A stretch of 64,000 nucleotides of DNA from Korobacter sp963703075 (lineage in GTDB: Bacteria > Acidobacteriota > Terriglobia > Terriglobales > Acidobacteriaceae): positions 3,038,001-3,102,000 of the forward strand of contig OY969786.1 of assembly GCA_963703075.1 (NCBI GenBank). Reading direction: 5' to 3'. A model generated the notes under the pieces. It did no database searches. It worked only from the letters and a program-made list of their open reading frames with translations, and had not been told where the DNA came from. Position numbers and translations under genes: made by a program. This document shows, piece by piece, positions 45,094 to 53,972 of this stretch. Each line of letters starts with the position of its first letter. Position 1 is the stretch's first letter.

Positions 45094-45099
45094 TATAAT
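45094..45099 (+). promoter_or_regulatory. Consensus -10 box (TATAAT)
   Basis: TATAAT 26 bases before the TTG start of the MoxR-type gene. The -35 position falls on the GAAAAC half of the dyad at 45069-45083 and is not near consensus. Confidence 0.5.
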
Positions 45100-45124
45100 C
45101 GCCAACAACCGGAGGCATCCTCCC

Positions 45125-46636
45125 TTGAGTTCCCTTCCCGAGACACTGGGCCAGTTAAGAAAAAGCTATTCGTACTCCGAGGCTCGCCTTGCAAAGCGGC
45201 GGGTGAAGGACGAGATGCGTGAGAACCTGCTCGAGCGCCTGCGTGCGGGCGGCACCATCTTCCCCGGCATTGTGGGCTACGACGACACGGTGGTGCCGCA
45301 GATCGTGAATGCGCTGCTGTCCAAGCACAACTTCATCCTGTTGGGGCTGCGTGGGCAGGCCAAGAGCCGCATGCTGCGCGCGCTGACGACTCTGCTCGAT
45401 CCGCAGACGCCCTACCTCGCGGGCTGCGAGATCCATGACAACCCTTACGATCCGATTTGCCGCCGCTGCAAGGACATGCTGAAGTCCTTCAATGAGGATG
45501 CCCCAATTGAGTGGCTCTCGGCCGAGGACCGTTACGTGGAAAAGCTAGCCACGCCCGACGTGACGATTGCCGATTTGATTGGTGACATCGACCCGATCAA
45601 GGCTGCGAAGCAGGGACATACGCTGGCGAGCGAACTGACGGTGCACTACGGACTGCTGCCGCGCGCCAACCGCGGGATTTTTGCGATCAATGAATTGCCC
45701 GACCTTGCCGGCAAAATCCAAGTTGGCTTGTTCAACATCATGCAGGAAGGGGACGTGCAGATTAAGGGCTACCCGATCCGTCTGCCGCTCGACCTGGCAC
45801 TGGTGTTCAGTGCGAACCCCGAGGACTACACGGCCCGCGGCAAGATCATCACGCCGCTCAAGGACCGCATTGGCTCCGAGATCCGCACGCACTATCCAGC
45901 GACGGTGGAAGAAGGTATTTCGATCACCCAGCAGGAAGCGTGGACCCGGCGCGACGGAACAACCATTCACCTTCCGCAATTCGTGCAGGAAGTGGTGGAG
46001 CAAATTGCATTTGTTGCCCGCGAAGACAAGCGTATCGACAAGCGCTCCGGGGTAAGCCAGCGATTGCCGATCAGCACGGTGGAGAATGTTCTCTCTAATG
46101 CGGAGCGGCGTGCTTTGCGGAATAGTGAGCAGATGGTGGTGCCGCGCATCGCCGATATTTATTCCGCGCTGCCGGCCATTACGGGCAAGCTGGAACTGGA
46201 ATACGAAGGCGAGATCAAAGGCGCCGATGCCATTGCGCGCGAAGTCATAAGGGCCGCGATCGCCCGTGCCTATGATCGCTACTTCCAAGGGAACAACAAC
46301 AACCTGAAACAGGTGGTGCAGTATTTCGATCTCGGGGGCGAGGTGCAGATGCTCGACACGGCGCCGGCAGCCGAGGTCCTCGACAGCATGAGAGGGATCC
46401 AGGGGCTGATCGAGAAGATCGAAGCCCTTGGCGTGAAACCGGACGATCCGCCGGAGTTGCAGGCCGCAGCAGCGGAATTCATCCTCGAGGGCTTGCACGC
46501 GCACAAGCGCATCGGGCGCACCGAGGAACGCAAGTTCACCGCCGGCGAAAAGCAAAGTGCGAAGAAAGAACAGCTTTTCCGCGAAGATGAAGACCTGTTA
46601 CGTGAACGCGGCCGCAGGAACCGCGGGTTCAACTAA
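45125..46636 (+). CDS. MoxR/ChlI-like AAA+ ATPase
   Basis: 503 residues, TTG start chosen because GGAGG lies nine to ten bases upstream; longer starts lack a site. The AAA+ core resembles magnesium chelatase subunit I: P-loop GLRGQAKSR, with Ala before Lys instead of the usual Gly, FAINELPDLAGKIQVGLFNI (Walker B-like region) and sensor residues in FSANPEDYTARGKIITPLKD. A CEIHDNPYDPICRRC segment near residue 105 looks like a metal site. The gene overlaps the VWA-protein gene by one base (TAATG). MoxR-VWA pairs act as chaperone machines that insert cofactors or activate targets; this one's client is unknown. Confidence 0.82.
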   Translation: MSSLPETLGQLRKSYSYSEARLAKRRVKDEMRENLLERLRAGGTIFPGIVGYDDTVVPQIVNALLSKHNFILLGLRGQAKSRMLRALTTLLDPQTPYLAGCEIHDNPYDPICRRCKDMLKSFNEDAPIEWLSAEDRYVEKLATPDVTIADLIGDIDPIKAAKQGHTLASELTVHYGLLPRANRGIFAINELPDLAGKIQVGLFNIMQEGDVQIKGYPIRLPLDLALVFSANPEDYTARGKIITPLKDRIGSEIRTHYPATVEEGISITQQEAWTRRDGTTIHLPQFVQEVVEQIAFVAREDKRIDKRSGVSQRLPISTVENVLSNAERRALRNSEQMVVPRIADIYSALPAITGKLELEYEGEIKGADAIAREVIRAAIARAYDRYFQGNNNNLKQVVQYFDLGGEVQMLDTAPAAEVLDSMRGIQGLIEKIEALGVKPDDPPELQAAAAEFILEGLHAHKRIGRTEERKFTAGEKQSAKKEQLFREDEDLLRERGRRNRGFN

Positions 46637-47883
46637 TGAAGTTCATCAAGTACAAGAAGTATGTTCCGGACCTTGCGGAAGAGATCTCGATGGAAGATCT
46701 CATGAATGCTTTGTCCGATTACCTGCTGCAAAGCGGGTTCGAAAACCCATACTCCGATTTCTACGATCTCAGCGACGAGCAGTCGATGGAACGGCTGAAG
46801 CAGGCGATCGCGCAAGCGTTGATGAACAGCGAGCTTTTCGATGAAGACATGAAAGAGCGCCTGCAGCAGATGCAAGCCGAGGGTGCCTTCGACGAGTTGC
46901 TCGAGAAGCTGATGGAACGGATGGAGCAGGAGAACTACATCACCGTCGACCAACCGTACGACCAGACGCGGCAATCAAACGTTGGCGGACAGGTTGGCGA
47001 GGCGCAGCAACAAGGCGAGGTTAAATTCGAGGTCACCGATAAAGGCCTCGACTTTCTCGGCTACCGAACCCTGCGCGACCTGCTGGGTTCGCTGGGCAAA
47101 TCAAGTTTCGGGCGGCACGATACGCGCGACCTGGCGACCGGTGTGGAAGCCAGCGGCTCTTCGAAGCCCTATGAATTCGGCGACACCCTGAACCTCGACA
47201 TTACGGCTACGCTTTCCAACGCCATCCAGCGTGACGGGCTGCAGTTGCCAATCGAGATCGAAGCCAGCGATCTACGGGTGCACCAGTGCGAATATCAGTC
47301 GTCCTGTGCGACGGTGCTGATGCTCGACTGCTCGCACTCGATGATTCTTTACGGAGAAGACCGGTTCACCCCGGCGAAGAAAGTGGCGATGGCGCTTTCA
47401 CAGCTCATTCGTACGCAATATCCCGGCGACAGCCTCTCGCTGGTGCTGTTCCACGATTCCGCGGAAGAGCTTCCGCTCTCGCAACTGGCAAGGGTGAAGG
47501 TTGGGCCGTATTACACGAACACGCGCGAAGGCCTGCGCATGGCGCAACGCATCCTGCACCGGCAGCGCAAGGACATGAAGCAGATCATCATGATCACCGA
47601 TGGCAAGCCGTCGGCGCTTACGCTGGAAGATGGACGGATTTACAAGAACGCCTTCGGCCTCGATCCGCTGGTGGTAAGCCAGACCCTGGAAGAGGTTTCA
47701 AAATGCAAGCGCGCGGGGGTGATGATCAACACCTTCATGCTGGCCAGCGACTACGGACTGGTGCAGTTCGTGCAGAAGGTGACGCAGATGTGCCGTGGCA
47801 AAGCGTACTTTACCACGCCCTACACCCTCGGCCAGTATCTGCTGATGGATTACATGTCGCGGAAGACGAAGACGGTTCATTGA
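46636..47883 (+). CDS. VWA-domain protein, partner of the MoxR-like ATPase
   Basis: 415 residues. The N-terminal half is helical and Gln/Glu-rich. The C-terminal von Willebrand A domain has the MIDAS motif LDCSHSM (D231, S233, S235), a Thr/Asp-containing ITDGKPSALT loop and a final GKAYFTTPYTLGQYLLMDY. It is coupled to the upstream AAA+ gene and probably forms with it a ChlI/ChlD-like complex. Soluble; no signal peptide. Confidence 0.82.
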   Translation: MKFIKYKKYVPDLAEEISMEDLMNALSDYLLQSGFENPYSDFYDLSDEQSMERLKQAIAQALMNSELFDEDMKERLQQMQAEGAFDELLEKLMERMEQENYITVDQPYDQTRQSNVGGQVGEAQQQGEVKFEVTDKGLDFLGYRTLRDLLGSLGKSSFGRHDTRDLATGVEASGSSKPYEFGDTLNLDITATLSNAIQRDGLQLPIEIEASDLRVHQCEYQSSCATVLMLDCSHSMILYGEDRFTPAKKVAMALSQLIRTQYPGDSLSLVLFHDSAEELPLSQLARVKVGPYYTNTREGLRMAQRILHRQRKDMKQIIMITDGKPSALTLEDGRIYKNAFGLDPLVVSQTLEEVSKCKRAGVMINTFMLASDYGLVQFVQKVTQMCRGKAYFTTPYTLGQYLLMDYMSRKTKTVH

Positions 47884-47963
47884 AGACCTCGGTAGCGGCG
47901 AGCTTCGGCTTCCCGTTTCAAGCGCAAGCGAATCCGGCTTCGGCCTCTGGTTGACGACCACAG

Positions 47964-48015
47964 CGGCTAAAGCCGGATCCCTTAAGGCTTCATTTTTTAG
48001 CGACGTGAACGTCGC
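47964..48015. repeat. Paired tetraloop palindromes
   Basis: CGGC-TAAA-GCCG (47964-47975) and GCGACG-TGAA-CGTCGC (48000-48015), between the convergent VWA and CDGSH genes. It has the same layout as 31747-31797. Confidence 0.6.
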
Positions 48016-48031
48016 CACTCCCTCAAATGCC

Positions 48032-48295
48032 TTAGAGCGTGGTTTTCGGCGGCAACGGTCCTTCCTCGCCCAGCGCCTTCTTCACCGCAGCTTCAGCGGC
48101 CTGGAATCCGATCTTGGAATGGGTGCCGTCGCAGAAGGGTTTATTGGTGCTGCCACCGCAGCGGCACAAAGAGAATCCTGTCTTCCCCGCCAGGTCGTAG
48201 GGATTGCCATCCGCATCCAGCAGCTCGACAGCTCCCTCCGGACACTCCACGCGAAACGGCCCGTTTCTCTTAACGGTAATTTTCACTTCAGCCAT
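48032..48295 (-). CDS. CDGSH-type iron-sulfur protein
   Basis: 87 residues from the ATG behind AGGAGAAAG. The single CDGSH motif is CRCGGSTNKPFCDGTH, which binds a 2Fe-2S cluster with three Cys and one His. A short beta-strand domain with VKITVKRNGPFRVEC precedes it. It starts 13 bases after the debranching-enzyme stop, so it seems to be the last gene of the glycan operon. Why a redox protein sits there is unclear. Confidence 0.9.
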   Translation of the reverse strand: MAEVKITVKRNGPFRVECPEGAVELLDADGNPYDLAGKTGFSLCRCGGSTNKPFCDGTHSKIGFQAAEAAVKKALGEEGPLPPKTTL

Positions 48296-48308
48296 GACTT
48301 TCTCCTGA

Positions 48309-50516
48309 TTACTTTTTGAATGCCACATTGACGAGCAGTTTGTCGCCTTCTACATCTACCACATTGCAGAAGGTGCGATTGCCACGGCGGGTGAAATCGA
48401 GACCGACGCGACTATTGCCAACCCGCAGGTTGCGCAGATGCAAGTGATCGAGCCACTCCGGCAACTCCGGGTTCACGATATTCAGCTCTTTTCGTTGGGC
48501 ACTGGGGCGAATGCCCAGCACGGAACTGAGGATGAGGAAGATCGCACCTGAGGCCCAGGCTTGCGGCGAACAGGAAACCGGGTAATGAACGGGCTCGTCA
48601 TTGGTGCGGCGTTGGACTCCGCAGAACAATTCCGGCAAGCGGTAATCGCGGAATTCCAGGGCTGCCTGGTAGAGGGTGGTCAGCACCTGCAAAGCGGGTT
48701 CGCGATATTCGTTCAGCGCCATACCGTGGGCGATGAGCGAGTTGTCGTGCGGCCATACCGACCCGCGGTGGTAGCTGAGTGGATTGAAAATACGTTCCGA
48801 CTGCGCCAGCGTGCGCCATCCCCATCCGCTGAACAGGTCGTCGCTCATAAAACGCTGGGTGACAGCACGCGCGCGTTCACGGGTCAGCATGCGGGTGAAC
48901 AACAGGTGGCCGGGATTCGACGAGATGACTTCGAGAGGCTTCTTGTCGGCGTCGAGCGCCATCGCGTAGAAATTCTGGTCCGGCATCCAAAACGCTTTGT
49001 CGAAGCGGCGCGCGAGCTCGGTTGCTTCGCGACGCAGGCGGTCTGCCGTCTGGGTGTCACCAAAGGTGCGCAGTAACGACGACATGCGATATTTCGCTTC
49101 GTACACATAGCCCTGCACCTCGCACAGCGCAATGGGCGGTTCGGCGATCCTGCCGTCACGATGCATGTTGGCGTCCCAGGAATCCTTCCATCCCTGGTTG
49201 ACTAGTCCTTTGGGCGAGCGTCTCTGGTACTCGACGAAACCATCGCCATCTTTGTCGCCGTAGCGGTCGATCCATTCCAGAGCGCGGTGGGCGGCGGGCA
49301 TCAGGTCGCGAACGAGTTGTTCATCAGCGGTCCAGTTATAGGTTTCGCTGAGCAGGATCAGGAACAACGGGGTCGCATCGACCGAACCGTAATACGGACC
49401 GAACGGCATCTCGCCGCTCAGCGTCATCTCTCCTTCGCGATACTCGTGGAGGATCTTTCCCGGCTCCTCGTCTTGCCACACGTTCTCGCGGGTTCCCTGG
49501 TAGCGGGCGAGGACGCGCAGGGTGCCGACGGCCAATTGCGGATTGAGCGATAGCGACTGGTAGGCGGCGAGAATTGAATCTCGGCCAAAGATGGTGGCAA
49601 ACCATGGGATGCCGGCAGCGATGATGTGTTCGTTGCCTTCAGGAACTTGCAGCGCGTGGAAATCGCCAACCGCGGTGTTGATGGCGGCGTCGAAGACTTC
49701 GTTATTCGTCCTGAAATGGGTGCTGCGGCGCTCCCACTCGGCGAATGCATGACGCCGTTGCTGGAGATTGTTCTCCATGTTGTAGCTGGCTTCCCGCGTC
49801 GGATTGCGGTCGGAACTCGGGGTTATGTGCACTTCCAGCTGTATGCGGCGCGACGGCTCAAGCCGCAGTCGCCAGCGCGCGACCCGTGGCTCGATCTCCG
49901 TCGGCTTGGGGCTCATCTCCACCAGAGTCTGGCGTATGACGTTGTCCCGGCCGCGGTAGACGAAGCGGATCGAAGAGTCCGTAGTGATGGGCTGATAAAA
50001 CTGTCCCTGCACCGAGCGCGCAACGCCGCGGACCTGGAACACGTCGACGAAATCCGCGTCGTAGAGCAGCTCGACGGTAAACTCCACCGGCGTCTGGTTG
50101 AAATTCTCAAAGGTAAACCGGTCGAAGAACACGTCAGACGACAGCAACTGTTCGCGCCGGATGTGGACCGTGTTCTCCGGCAAGTCAAATGAATCGCGGA
50201 GCGTGATGTTACCGGTGGTCAGCTCGATTTGCGACGAGAATGTCTTTTCGGTGCTGGATGAAAGCACAACGGCGCGATGGCCATCGATGCGAAATTCAAG
50301 GTGCGAAAGGAAGCGCGTGTCCTGGTGAAAAAACCCGACATCAGGAGCGCCCGCGGGGGCAATATCGCCCGCCACGATCGTCGAAAGGAAGGTCTTTCCG
50401 TCAATGAGGGTGAGGTTGTTGACCTTGCGGGGCTCGAGAGACTGGAAGGCGATCCTCGGCTCAAGATGAGGCGACGGGATCGCTACCAGTTCTTTTTCCT
50501 GGACGTTCAAGCTCAT
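48309..50516 (-). CDS. Amylo-alpha-1,6-glucosidase / debranching-type enzyme
   Basis: 735 residues, cytoplasmic. The N-terminal glycogen-debranching-like domain (about 30-220) has GDIAPAGAPDVGFFHQDTRF, and the C-terminal (alpha/alpha)6 barrel has GIPWFATIFGRDSILAAYQS, LDAT-like regions, WKDSWDANMHRDG and SYHRGSVWPHDNSLIAHGMA. Family members remove alpha-1,6 branches from glycogen or act on trehalose-type and other alpha-glucans. It is coupled by a 4-base overlap to the upstream GT4 gene, so its substrate may be the product of this operon rather than glycogen. Confidence 0.85.
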   Translation of the reverse strand: MSLNVQEKELVAIPSPHLEPRIAFQSLEPRKVNNLTLIDGKTFLSTIVAGDIAPAGAPDVGFFHQDTRFLSHLEFRIDGHRAVVLSSSTEKTFSSQIELTTGNITLRDSFDLPENTVHIRREQLLSSDVFFDRFTFENFNQTPVEFTVELLYDADFVDVFQVRGVARSVQGQFYQPITTDSSIRFVYRGRDNVIRQTLVEMSPKPTEIEPRVARWRLRLEPSRRIQLEVHITPSSDRNPTREASYNMENNLQQRRHAFAEWERRSTHFRTNNEVFDAAINTAVGDFHALQVPEGNEHIIAAGIPWFATIFGRDSILAAYQSLSLNPQLAVGTLRVLARYQGTRENVWQDEEPGKILHEYREGEMTLSGEMPFGPYYGSVDATPLFLILLSETYNWTADEQLVRDLMPAAHRALEWIDRYGDKDGDGFVEYQRRSPKGLVNQGWKDSWDANMHRDGRIAEPPIALCEVQGYVYEAKYRMSSLLRTFGDTQTADRLRREATELARRFDKAFWMPDQNFYAMALDADKKPLEVISSNPGHLLFTRMLTRERARAVTQRFMSDDLFSGWGWRTLAQSERIFNPLSYHRGSVWPHDNSLIAHGMALNEYREPALQVLTTLYQAALEFRDYRLPELFCGVQRRTNDEPVHYPVSCSPQAWASGAIFLILSSVLGIRPSAQRKELNIVNPELPEWLDHLHLRNLRVGNSRVGLDFTRRGNRTFCNVVDVEGDKLLVNVAFKK

Positions 50517-51613
50517 GCCACGATGCTGTTCTTCCTGGCGAGATTCGTCAAGACCCCGGCTTCGTTCACGGCCGATTGCGAGGGGAGCAATTCACGGGCG
50601 GCAACGACCTCGCGGAAAAGCCTGGCGTACTGGGTCGCCATCTGGGTGAGAGAGAATCTCTGTTCTACGTACGCGCGCACGTTGGCGGGGTTCAGCCGCG
50701 CAGCATCTTTCGTTTTTGCCGCCATGTCTTCGACATCTTTGCAGATAAAGCCGCTCACGCCCGGTGCGATTACCTCTTCGACGGCGCCTCCAGCGAAAGC
50801 CAGAACCGGCGCGCCACAAGCCATCGCTTCAATCATTACCAGGCCAAAAGGCTCATCCCATTGGATCGGAAAGAGCATGGCGATAGAATTCCTTAGAAGA
50901 TCATTCTTCGCGGGCAGGTCGGCCTCGCCGACGTACTCAATGAACTTGCCATCTACGTGGGGTTTTACCTGGGTCTCCCAGTAACTTTGAAAACAGGGCT
51001 GGATCTCGCCGGCGATCTTCAAAGGAATTCCAGCGCGTTTCGCGACCTCAATCGCCAGGTGCGTGCCTTTCATCGGCGCAATTCGTCCGAGGAAGCTCAG
51101 GTACTCGCGCTTCTCGCTCTTCCACAGGTAAGTATCGGTATCGATGCCGTGATGAATGGTGCGCATCCTCGGCATGCGCTCGCGCTTCTGTTGAAAATCG
51201 CTGATCGTGACGTATTCGATCTCCGGATAGTAGTCGTAGAAACTGCTGAGCGTGTCCTCGTGCACGTGATGCATGGTGTAGACGAAAGGAACAGAGGTAA
51301 GGCGCGACATGGACAGCGCCGGAACATTGTTCACATGGATCACGTCGCAGTGCTGTTGGGCATCCTGTATGGCCCATGCACTATGGTTTACATCGGTGAG
51401 ATTGGCAAAGACCTCGCCGTTGATCGGCCATTGCGCTTTTTCGTAGAGCCAGCGTAACTCGGTAGTTACCGTCGACTCGCCATTCGCATAAACCACCACA
51501 TCAATCCCAAGCTTCTGTAAACCTTCCGCCAAATGCGCAACAAACAACTCGGTGCCGCCATACTTTATCGGGGGAACCGGAATGAAGGGGGGGGCAATCA
51601 ACGCAATTCGCAT
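50513..51613 (-). CDS. GT4-family glycosyltransferase
   Basis: 366 residues, GT-B fold. It begins MRIALIAPPFIPVPPIKYGG (the GGTE glycine-rich loop), has YLSFLGRIAPMKGTHLAIEV and a C-terminal PFGLVMIEAMACGAPVLAFA (the E-x7-E nucleotide-sugar motif). Retaining transferase using UDP- or GDP-activated sugar; donor unknown. Its start overlaps the tail of the upstream CgeB-like frame by 16 bases. Confidence 0.88.
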   Translation of the reverse strand: MRIALIAPPFIPVPPIKYGGTELFVAHLAEGLQKLGIDVVVYANGESTVTTELRWLYEKAQWPINGEVFANLTDVNHSAWAIQDAQQHCDVIHVNNVPALSMSRLTSVPFVYTMHHVHEDTLSSFYDYYPEIEYVTISDFQQKRERMPRMRTIHHGIDTDTYLWKSEKREYLSFLGRIAPMKGTHLAIEVAKRAGIPLKIAGEIQPCFQSYWETQVKPHVDGKFIEYVGEADLPAKNDLLRNSIAMLFPIQWDEPFGLVMIEAMACGAPVLAFAGGAVEEVIAPGVSGFICKDVEDMAAKTKDAARLNPANVRAYVEQRFSLTQMATQYARLFREVVAARELLPSQSAVNEAGVLTNLARKNSIVA

Positions 51614-52857
51614 CTACTTCTCCTCATTGGGAAGCGGAAAACGGACACGACAGTGTCAGAGAAAATTATCGAGATCTTTCTTAATTTAAAGATGCACTTG
51701 AGGCAGCAGGTGTTGTGACTTGTCGAGCAACTAAGGTGGCTTTTCGAGAGTTGCTCAATCGGACCGGCGAGGACCGGCGAAGGACGCAGCGATCGCGCAT
51801 TCTCTACTTCACTCTCGAATTGCGTGGCTCTTTGCTGACTCGTGTGCTCGGCCAAGACGCGTGATTGCGCGGCCAATCCTATGCGCGCGACCTCTTCACG
51901 GCTGAGGTCGTTGACGTAATGGAGAACATCGCGATGATCGACGGGGAGAAGAATTTCATGGCCAGGGGTGAAAAACGAATCGAGTCCCGGCCAGTTATCC
52001 GAAATGATGGTCGCGCCGCAAGCGGCGGCCTCGAAGAGCCGGACGGAGGGTGAATACCCGGCCAATACCATGTCGCGCCGGGTTACGTTCAGAGTGAAGC
52101 GCGAAGAAGAATAGAAGCGGGCATGCCAGCGCGGATTCAAATGCAAAATTCGCTTTACGTTCGCGGGCCAGTGGATGGTCTTCGGGTATTGCGGTCCGGC
52201 GACGATGAACTTCTGCGCGGGAAGCATAGACGCGGGCTTACACAGAAGCTCGTCGATCTTGGGCTGGCGGTCCGGGGCATACGTGCCCATGTAGCTCAAC
52301 TCGCAGGCAAATCGCTGGTTCACGCCGAAACGCCGATAGGCCTCGGGATCGAAGGAACAGTAAAGCGGATAAGCCCGGCGTACGCCGAATCGCGACTCCA
52401 GTTCGCGCAGCATCGGCCCGCCGGTGAAGCTGAAATAGATATCGAAGCCGGGGACTTGCGATTGTTTGAGATACTCGGTGGCGCCCTTGTCGCGTAAGGC
52501 CGCAACTGTGATGGGGGTATCGATATCGTAGTAGGTCTTTACCCGCACGGGTGCTTCGAAGATCTCCTCGGCGGCGGCAATGCCGTCGGGGAAATAGGAG
52601 CCGAGCATGGCCACGTCGGCATCGCGCAGTTCCGAGCGTACTTTCGGCAGGACATCACGCCATTCTTCGTAGAGGCGGACGGTGCAAAACGACGGTTCCG
52701 GAAGGTCACGGTTGGAGGCATACCATTCGACGTTCTTCTCGAAAAAAACAATGCGGTGACCACGCGCATGCAGCGCCTGGCAGAGGGCGCGAAAGGTGGT
52801 CGCGTGCCCGTTGCCCCACGATGAAGTGATCGAAAGCCCGAAGATAACAATCTTCAT
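51598..52857 (-). CDS. CgeB-like glycosyltransferase, paralogue 1, tail altered by a 10-bp duplication
   Basis: 419 residues as read. A GT-B-like protein with FGLSITSSWGNGHATTFRAL at the N-terminus and VRLFEAAACGATIISDNWPG, then FFTPGHEILL at the C-terminus, the block shared by spore-maturation CgeB-type proteins. The last about 60 residues (after SLRPSPVLAG) are Cys/Ser/Lys-rich and unlike the family. A tandem GGACCGGCGA at 51761-51780 shifts the frame there; with one copy the protein would end at 51681, about 30 residues earlier, just before the next gene. It is 14 bases after paralogue 2. Confidence 0.75.
   Translation of the reverse strand: MKIVIFGLSITSSWGNGHATTFRALCQALHARGHRIVFFEKNVEWYASNRDLPEPSFCTVRLYEEWRDVLPKVRSELRDADVAMLGSYFPDGIAAAEEIFEAPVRVKTYYDIDTPITVAALRDKGATEYLKQSQVPGFDIYFSFTGGPMLRELESRFGVRRAYPLYCSFDPEAYRRFGVNQRFACELSYMGTYAPDRQPKIDELLCKPASMLPAQKFIVAGPQYPKTIHWPANVKRILHLNPRWHARFYSSSRFTLNVTRRDMVLAGYSPSVRLFEAAACGATIISDNWPGLDSFFTPGHEILLPVDHRDVLHYVNDLSREEVARIGLAAQSRVLAEHTSQQRATQFESEVENARSLRPSPVLAGPIEQLSKSHLSCSTSHNTCCLKCIFKLRKISIIFSDTVVSVFRFPMRRSRCELR
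51761..51780. repeat. 10-bp tandem duplication inside a coding region
   Basis: GGACCGGCGA occurs twice in direct succession. Since 10 is not a multiple of three it changes the C-terminal frame of the gene at 51598-52857. Confidence 0.85.
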
Positions 52858-52871
52858 GCTGCGTGCCTTTT

Positions 52872-53972
52872 CTAGACTGCCCTGCGCAATTCCTGCTCTT
52901 CCCGCCGTGCTCCCGGATCACGAAGGATTCCCATCGCTTCGTGCGCCCGTTGCGCATAAAGGTGTTCGCGCAATGCCCTTGCGCGCATGGTTTCACCGAT
53001 GGTGCGCGCCTTCTTCTGCGGAACAGTGCGAAGGTGGTGCACGATTTCTTCGGCGCTGCCAGCGACGAGGATTTCTTTGCCGGGGACGAAGAAGGCATCG
53101 ATTCCCTGCCAGTAATCCGTGATGAGACACGAACCGGCGCCGGCTGCCTCAAAGACGCGGGTTGGTGGAGAAAATCCGACGTCTGCCATGGATTCACGAT
53201 TGATGTTGAGGACCATGCGCGCCGAACAATTCACGCGATTGTGATCGCCCGTGCCCACATGTCCGATCCAGCGCACGTTCGCGGGCAACTGCTTGCTGCC
53301 CCACCCCTCGCCGCCAAGAATGAATTTGAGTTCCGGCGCAAGCTCAGCCGCTTGCAGAAAAAACTCTTCAACCCGTCGTTCGCGATCGGGCAAACGATTA
53401 CCGACAAACACGAGGTCACAGGCGAGTTCCGGATCGGGCGCAACCGGTTGGTGCGACTCCGGCTCAAGAGCGTTGTAAATCGGATGGCAGTTGCGCGCGC
53501 CCAGCTTGCGATAGCGGTTCACCACGGGCGGTCCGCCGCCGTAGGTGAAGATGAAATCGTATTCCGGGATGAGGGCACGGAACGGATTGGTTGGATCGCT
53601 CTCCACGGCGGCCAAAGTTGCGGGCGCATCCACGTCCCAGAAGATGACGCGGGTGCGCGCCGAACGGCAGTCGAGCACACGTTTTTCCAGCAAGGCATCT
53701 TCGGCGCCTATGCCGCTATGCTTAATCACGACATCGGAATCGCACGCCAGGCGCAGCAACCAATCGATATCCGTCGGCGTGTTGTACACCAGCGAGTGGG
53801 CATAGCTGTAATCACCTTCGTCGCGGTGTTCCTGGCGCTGGTAAATGCACGGTTCTGCGAAAGTGACCTGGGCGCCGAGTGCGGCAAGGTTCTTGTAAAT
53901 GCCCCGATAATACGTGGCCGCGCCGTTCCAATAGGACGACACCAGGCTCGATCCGAAGACGAAAATCTTCAC
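52872..53972 (-). CDS. CgeB-like glycosyltransferase, paralogue 2
   Basis: 366 residues from the GTG at 53972, which overlaps the stop of paralogue 3 (GTGA); a longer frame reaches 54023. N-terminus KIFVFGSSLVSSYWNGAATY, with the same S-x-W-N-G pattern as its neighbours. The C-terminal donor-binding block is TRVFEAAGAGSCLITDYWQG, then DAFFVPGKEILV. The middle has FTYGGGPPVVNRYRKLGAR. Presumed retaining glycosyltransferase; donor and acceptor unknown. Confidence 0.8.
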   Translation of the reverse strand: MKIFVFGSSLVSSYWNGAATYYRGIYKNLAALGAQVTFAEPCIYQRQEHRDEGDYSYAHSLVYNTPTDIDWLLRLACDSDVVIKHSGIGAEDALLEKRVLDCRSARTRVIFWDVDAPATLAAVESDPTNPFRALIPEYDFIFTYGGGPPVVNRYRKLGARNCHPIYNALEPESHQPVAPDPELACDLVFVGNRLPDRERRVEEFFLQAAELAPELKFILGGEGWGSKQLPANVRWIGHVGTGDHNRVNCSARMVLNINRESMADVGFSPPTRVFEAAGAGSCLITDYWQGIDAFFVPGKEILVAGSAEEIVHHLRTVPQKKARTIGETMRARALREHLYAQRAHEAMGILRDPGARREEQELRRAV

